Source of the DNA: Myrica gale
Taxonomy: Eukaryota > Streptophyta > Magnoliopsida > Fagales > Myricaceae
DNA length: 64,000 bases
NCBI GenBank assembly: GCA_963930655.1
Contig: OZ005610.1
Coordinates: 1,927,001-1,991,000 of the forward strand
Reading direction: 5' to 3'
Both the position numbers and the translations under genes were made by a program. Position 1 is the stretch's first letter. Each line of letters starts with the position of its first letter. This document shows, piece by piece, positions 59,879-64,000 of this stretch. The notes under the pieces were generated by a model that was given only the letters and a program-made list of their open reading frames with translations, did no database searches and had not been told where the DNA came from.

Positions 59879-62566
59879 ATGTATAATGGAATCGGGCTAC
59901 AAACCCCGAGAGGGTCCGGGACCAATGGCTACATACAGGGTAACAAGTTCTTTGTCAGGCCTAAGTCTGGGAGGCTTGCTGAAACCACCAAGGGATTCGA
60001 GGCGAACCAGGGAACGGGCGGCATCAGTAGGAAGGCCAACAAAGACATCCTGGAACATGACCGCAAGCGTCAGATCGAACTCAAGTTAGTCATACTCCAG
60101 GATACGCTGATTGATCAAGGTTATACGGATGCTGAAACTGCAGAGAAGCTTGAAGAGGCCCGGAAGACGCTGGAAGCTGCCACTTCCCAGGATGGATCAG
60201 TTGCCATTGTGGCTGCCGAGAATAAGTAATTTCACTCTTTTCGGTTTATCTAACTATGAAGAAATTCACGGTTCTTATCACTTAGTTCTCCTTTGGGAAT
60301 TTTCGTTTAGTTAACTCATGTCAATGTTTTATGTCTATCTACCGATAATTATCTCCTTATGTGATCTTGAGATAGAGCAGACTGTGCACTAGGCCCTTTG
60401 TTTCATGCATACTGTTCTCTTTAGGTATGAAATGGTATATTTACCAGGGCACAAAATCTTGGCCCATGGTTTGTGATGACACACTCTTAAGTTCGTCCGT
60501 GAATATTTTTGAAGCTGGGTGCATCTTTGTGTATAAATCTAAAAATACTACCATCAGATGTTTCTAGGGGATGAGAATGTGGTGAGTTGCAAAGAAGAAG
60601 GATTGTATCTCCGGAATATGATCCCTCAAAATAAGAGAATAAGTTCTTGACAAGTACTCGGTTCTGCATGTTTTATCTAACTATACTTACCACCATGATG
60701 GAAGTTTTAGTATGTTTTCTGCTTTCATGTTCATCAGGCTTTCAGATACACAGACTCACCAAATTGCTGCTAGAAAAGAGAAGCAGTTGGAAACTTTAAG
60801 AGCTGCTTTTGGGATACAATCATCAGATATCGATGAACAAAATATTGAAGCAAATGACGAGGCAGCAGATGGCCGAAAAAATGGTCCCAATGGCAATATC
60901 AAGCGTGAACATGCTTTTCTGGATAGAGAGTTCAGGTCAAAGAAAAATATGGAGGAGGATCAGAAAGCTCAAAAATATGACAAGAAAAAGGCTGTCAAGG
61001 AATCAAGGCGCCACAAAAAAAAAGAAAGTAAAAAGAGAAGGCATGAGAGTGATTCTTCTGATACAGATAGCAGTGAAGAGCACGCAAAGGTTCTTCAAAA
61101 GAAGCAACACAGAGGTAATGGGAGGAGTGATAACGAAAGTGATTCTGATATTGATGTTGATAAGAAGCGTAAGCCTTCCAAGAAGTCCAAGAAAAGCAAA
61201 AAGCATGGCAGTGATGATTCTGATTCCGACAGTGGTTCTGATGGGAATTTCAATGTGCGCAAGACTTCAAAGAAGCACAAGAAATCCAGGGTGCACAACA
61301 GCGATGATTCTGAGTTTGCCACGGATTCTGATATAGATGTTGATAAGAAGTCTAAAACCCCAAACCAGCACAAGAAAAACAGAAAGCGTGATAGTGACGG
61401 TTCTGATTCTGCTACTGATAATGATGACATTGGCCGTGAGAGTTCCAAAAAGGGGTCTAAATACAACAAATTGAGTAGGAGGCATGGCTCTGGTGATGAT
61501 TCTGGTTTTGATGAAGGCTCATCTAAGCGTCGAATTCAGAATGAAAACCAGCAAAGGAAAGGCGGCAGAAGACATGAATCTGATGATAGCGATAGTGAAA
61601 TGGAAAAGAAAAGAAGTCAGCTGGAGAAACAGAGGCATCAGCAAAGCTCAAGCCGTCAGAAAGAGAGAGGTGACTCTAATAAGGAAGTTCGCAGAAAAAG
61701 TCACAATGGTAGACTGGGGAAAAGTAGCAGAATGGATGATGTGAATGATGAGTATGACTCTGACAGAGCAAGAAAATATAAAAGGGAAATAACAGATAGA
61801 AGTCAGAGAACTGGCAGGCATGACCGTGAAAAGGACGACGACGATTTTGGTGATGGGGCCAATGAAAAAATAGAGAAGGGTAGAATTAGGAGGCATGATA
61901 CTGATGATATAGACTCTGATGTCTTTTATGATCGGAGAAATGATAAAAAAGACTGCAGGGAGACAAAATCCACCAGAAAAAGTGTCAGTTTCTACAATTG
62001 ATGATGACTTTGACAATGAACTGCACAAGTCTGATAGAGATGTTGTTGATGGATCCAGCTTCAGGAGTCAAGAAGTAATGAAGTGGAAGAGGAATCTTAA
62101 TGATGGAAAAGAAGATGGGCAGCCAGAATCGAAGCGAAGAAATCACAATTCTGAGAAAGAAGTAGAGTACGGTGCTGAGCAATGGAAGGACTCTAAGATC
62201 GAGTATTATCAATCGAAAACTAGAGCATACCCGAGCAAGGATGACCAGAAGAGGGAGGGCAAGGATGACCAGAAGAGGGAAGATTACACACGGCTTAGGT
62301 CTGGGGAGCCGCGTGATAATGAAGCTGTTGAACAGGGTGGCAGAAGCTATACCAGGAATGATGAACCCCAACGTCTTAGTAGAAAGGACAATCAGGACAA
62401 CGAGGAGCTAGGGGGGAGGGGAAGGCACCACAGATATAAAGAGGAGCATAGAGGAAGAAAGCACCAAAGAGATGAAGAATTTGAATATAGAAGACATGGG
62501 AGGGTTAATGAAGATCAACGGGAAGGAACAATAGAGCAGGGAAGACGGGATGGAGAAGAGCGCTAA
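59879..62566 (+). CDS. CWC21: Cwc21/SRRM2-like pre-mRNA splicing factor, 2 exons, disrupted C-terminal tail
   Basis: Spliceosome component that joins the catalytic centre near Prp8 and Snu114 (knowledge of yeast Cwc21 and human SRRM2). Exons: 59879-60225 and 60738 onwards. The N-terminus [20 protein letters not shown] is the conserved Cwc21 signature. The cwf21 domain (about 58-105) shows [19 protein letters not shown] and [20 protein letters not shown]. Exon 2 encodes a Lys/Arg/Asp/Ser-rich disordered tail with loose repeats of a [13 protein letters not shown] unit. In the sequence as given the frame stops at 62001, after an A6 run at 61945-61950. The next frame carries on with the same composition ([17 protein letters not shown]) to a TAA at 62564-62566, and beyond that for 37 more codons (DYSKRARYDDSRSGERKRYD) to 62680. 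So two lesions, one frameshift and one nonsense codon, hit the tail only. Literal product 536 residues. Confidence 0.88.
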
Positions 62567-62680
62567 AATAGAAGTCTTGATAGGGATTACTCCAAAAGAG
62601 CTAGGTATGATGATTCTCGCTCGGGCGAGAGAAAAAGGTATGATGACAGACGTGATGATAGTAGAAGGCGTGGAGACTGA

Positions 62681-64000
62681 GCCATTTTGGCTTGGAGTTG
62701 CAATGCAGATAGTGAGCTAATATCTTCCCGTGAAATTTGCTTAAATGCTGTGGTTGTTGAAGGGTTCAGATGAAGGGGTTTTCTTTTTGTATGTGCTGTT
62801 CCAATGTTTGTCACATCGAAGGTGGCTAAACAAAGTTCTCGTACGGAGGGAAGCTCAATATATGCGCCAGGGGCCGCTGGGTGGATGATTCTCGCAACGT
62901 ACTAGAGGATGCGATTTTTTTTAGTCTTTTCTTTCCGCTGCTCACCTGAATTGCAGTGCAATCCTGAGAGTGTGGTGTGGGTCCCCGGACAGGGAAGACC
63001 GAATTGCAGGCGATCCTGGTCGCTTTCTTTTACCTAGTGCATGATCACGTCTCACTCTCTCTTCGCGTACAGTTTGAAAGGGAATGTTTTTCGGATGCCC
63101 TCTGATGTGAGAGGGTATGATGTCTTACTTTATAAACCTCGAATTGTGTCTGTTTCTTTCCAGGATAAGATAACGAGATGAGAAATTAGCAGTTCACTTT
63201 TTCGGTTCTGGGTAAGAAATTAGTTCTTGATCTTATTACATCTTTTGGTTTCCAAATTATACAATTCCATTGGAATATACCGTTCTTCTTGTTATGCTTA
63301 TAAAAAAAGTTTTACCCTGTTTTGGCACGAGGATCTATATGCCATTTCCTCGACTTTTACCGGGTCTGATTAGATGTAGAAGAATTGAAGGCAGATTTCA
63401 TGAGAACCTGAGAAATAACTATTCCCTTTATGTAATGAGGCCAGCTAAACTGATATTTACGAGAAATTGAATTTGAAATGCAAGTTGCTTCGAGTCATTT
63501 GCTTTAGAAACAAGGAGACTTGGATTGGAACCATTGAAGTAATGCTCCATTCCAACTTCCTTAGTTGATCCAGTATCATCGGCAAGTTGCTCCAAGGAAA
63601 AGTAGATTCCTGCGCTCTCCCAGTGTCAGCAGCTGCGGAGATGCCAAATTGCATTGGTACACTAATTTGATAAGTTTTGGAGCGCTACAAGAGATGACTT
63701 GGGTAACCACTCACACAGACACCCAAATCTCAGACTTCTCTTTGTGGTTTTTTCATTGGCTCTGCAACCTTGAAATTTGCTTAAATGCTGTGCCCGAGAC
63801 GGTAGATAGGATAGAGAAAATAGAGGGGTAATGGGTAGGGAGAGACGATGGAAAGAAAGGGAGGGGGGAAAGGAGAGAGAGGGGAGAAGTGGGGGCGTGG
63901 GGAAGGGTCGCTTTCCTACACAGATGCTCTGCAACCTTTCTTGGAGGGAAAGAAGGGGAGGTAGGTACGAAACATTTTGGAACAGAGAAAGGTCTGAAAG
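62681..64000. other. Downstream region of the Cwc21-like gene with a 22-bp repeat and a purine-rich end
   Basis: No gene is supported. The exact 22-mer starting TGAAATTTGCTTAAATGCTG occurs at 62731-62752, in the expected 3' UTR, and again at 63771-63792. CTCTGCAACCTT also occurs twice (about 63762 and 63929). From about 63800 to 63965 the plus strand is strongly purine-rich (GGGAGGGGGGAAAGGAGAGA), the kind of sequence seen in reversed CT-rich leaders, so a minus-strand gene could begin near here and run leftwards or lie beyond the window. This is only a hint. Confidence 0.35.

Overview
The window reads as nuclear DNA of a dicot plant. It has many small introns with AT-rich interiors, a chloroplast transit peptide, plant-only families (DUF1218, GH17 with an X8 module and GPI signal) and typical plant transposable elements (a TRIM, MITEs, SINE- and LINE-type insertions). 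I cannot name the species. Ten protein-coding genes can be built by joining exons to recognised families, and each splice junction was checked for phase. The order AspRS - DCAF1 - endonuclease V - GH17 glucanase - DUF1218 - PRMT5 is, from memory, the order of Arabidopsis At4g31180 down to At4g31120, so this is a conserved collinear block. An N-acetylglutamate kinase gene lies at the left edge and a Cwc21-type splicing factor at the right.

Layout. 1-325 (-): 5' part of plastid N-acetylglutamate kinase. 2087-7024 (+): cytosolic aspartyl-tRNA synthetase, 10 exons. 8262-17477 (-): DCAF1, the CUL4-DDB1 substrate receptor, 14 exons. 20592-24166 (+): endonuclease V, 8 exons, with one apparent single-base lesion. 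24389-26852: a repeat-rich patch with a complete TRIM, a retroposon-like block, a truncated copy of a cysteine-rich peptide gene and a MITE. 27789-28175 (-): a small secreted cysteine-rich protein gene. 29268-32607 (-): GPI-anchored beta-1,3-glucanase. 32608-39847: about 7 kb with no gene that I can support, holding a candidate 1.8-kb hAT element, a foldback MULE-MITE, two related SINEs, two Tourist-like MITEs and tandem duplications. 39848-40726 and 42364-45944 (+): tandem DUF1218 membrane-protein genes with identical intron phases. 47024-58277 (+): PRMT5, 23 exons, with transposon insertions in introns 1 and 2. 59879-62566 (+): Cwc21/SRRM2-like splicing factor with a damaged low-complexity tail.

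The genes do not form a pathway. Most are housekeeping functions: translation, ubiquitination, DNA or RNA repair, arginine methylation and splicing. Telo-box and TGGGCC-type motifs occur upstream of several of them. I found no convincing new multi-gene system. The most informative observations are the cysteine-rich gene and its decayed copy, which preserves a cysteine the intact gene lacks; two GC-AG introns; single-base lesions in endonuclease V and the Cwc21 homologue; and several transposon insertions with readable target-site duplications, one nested inside another.
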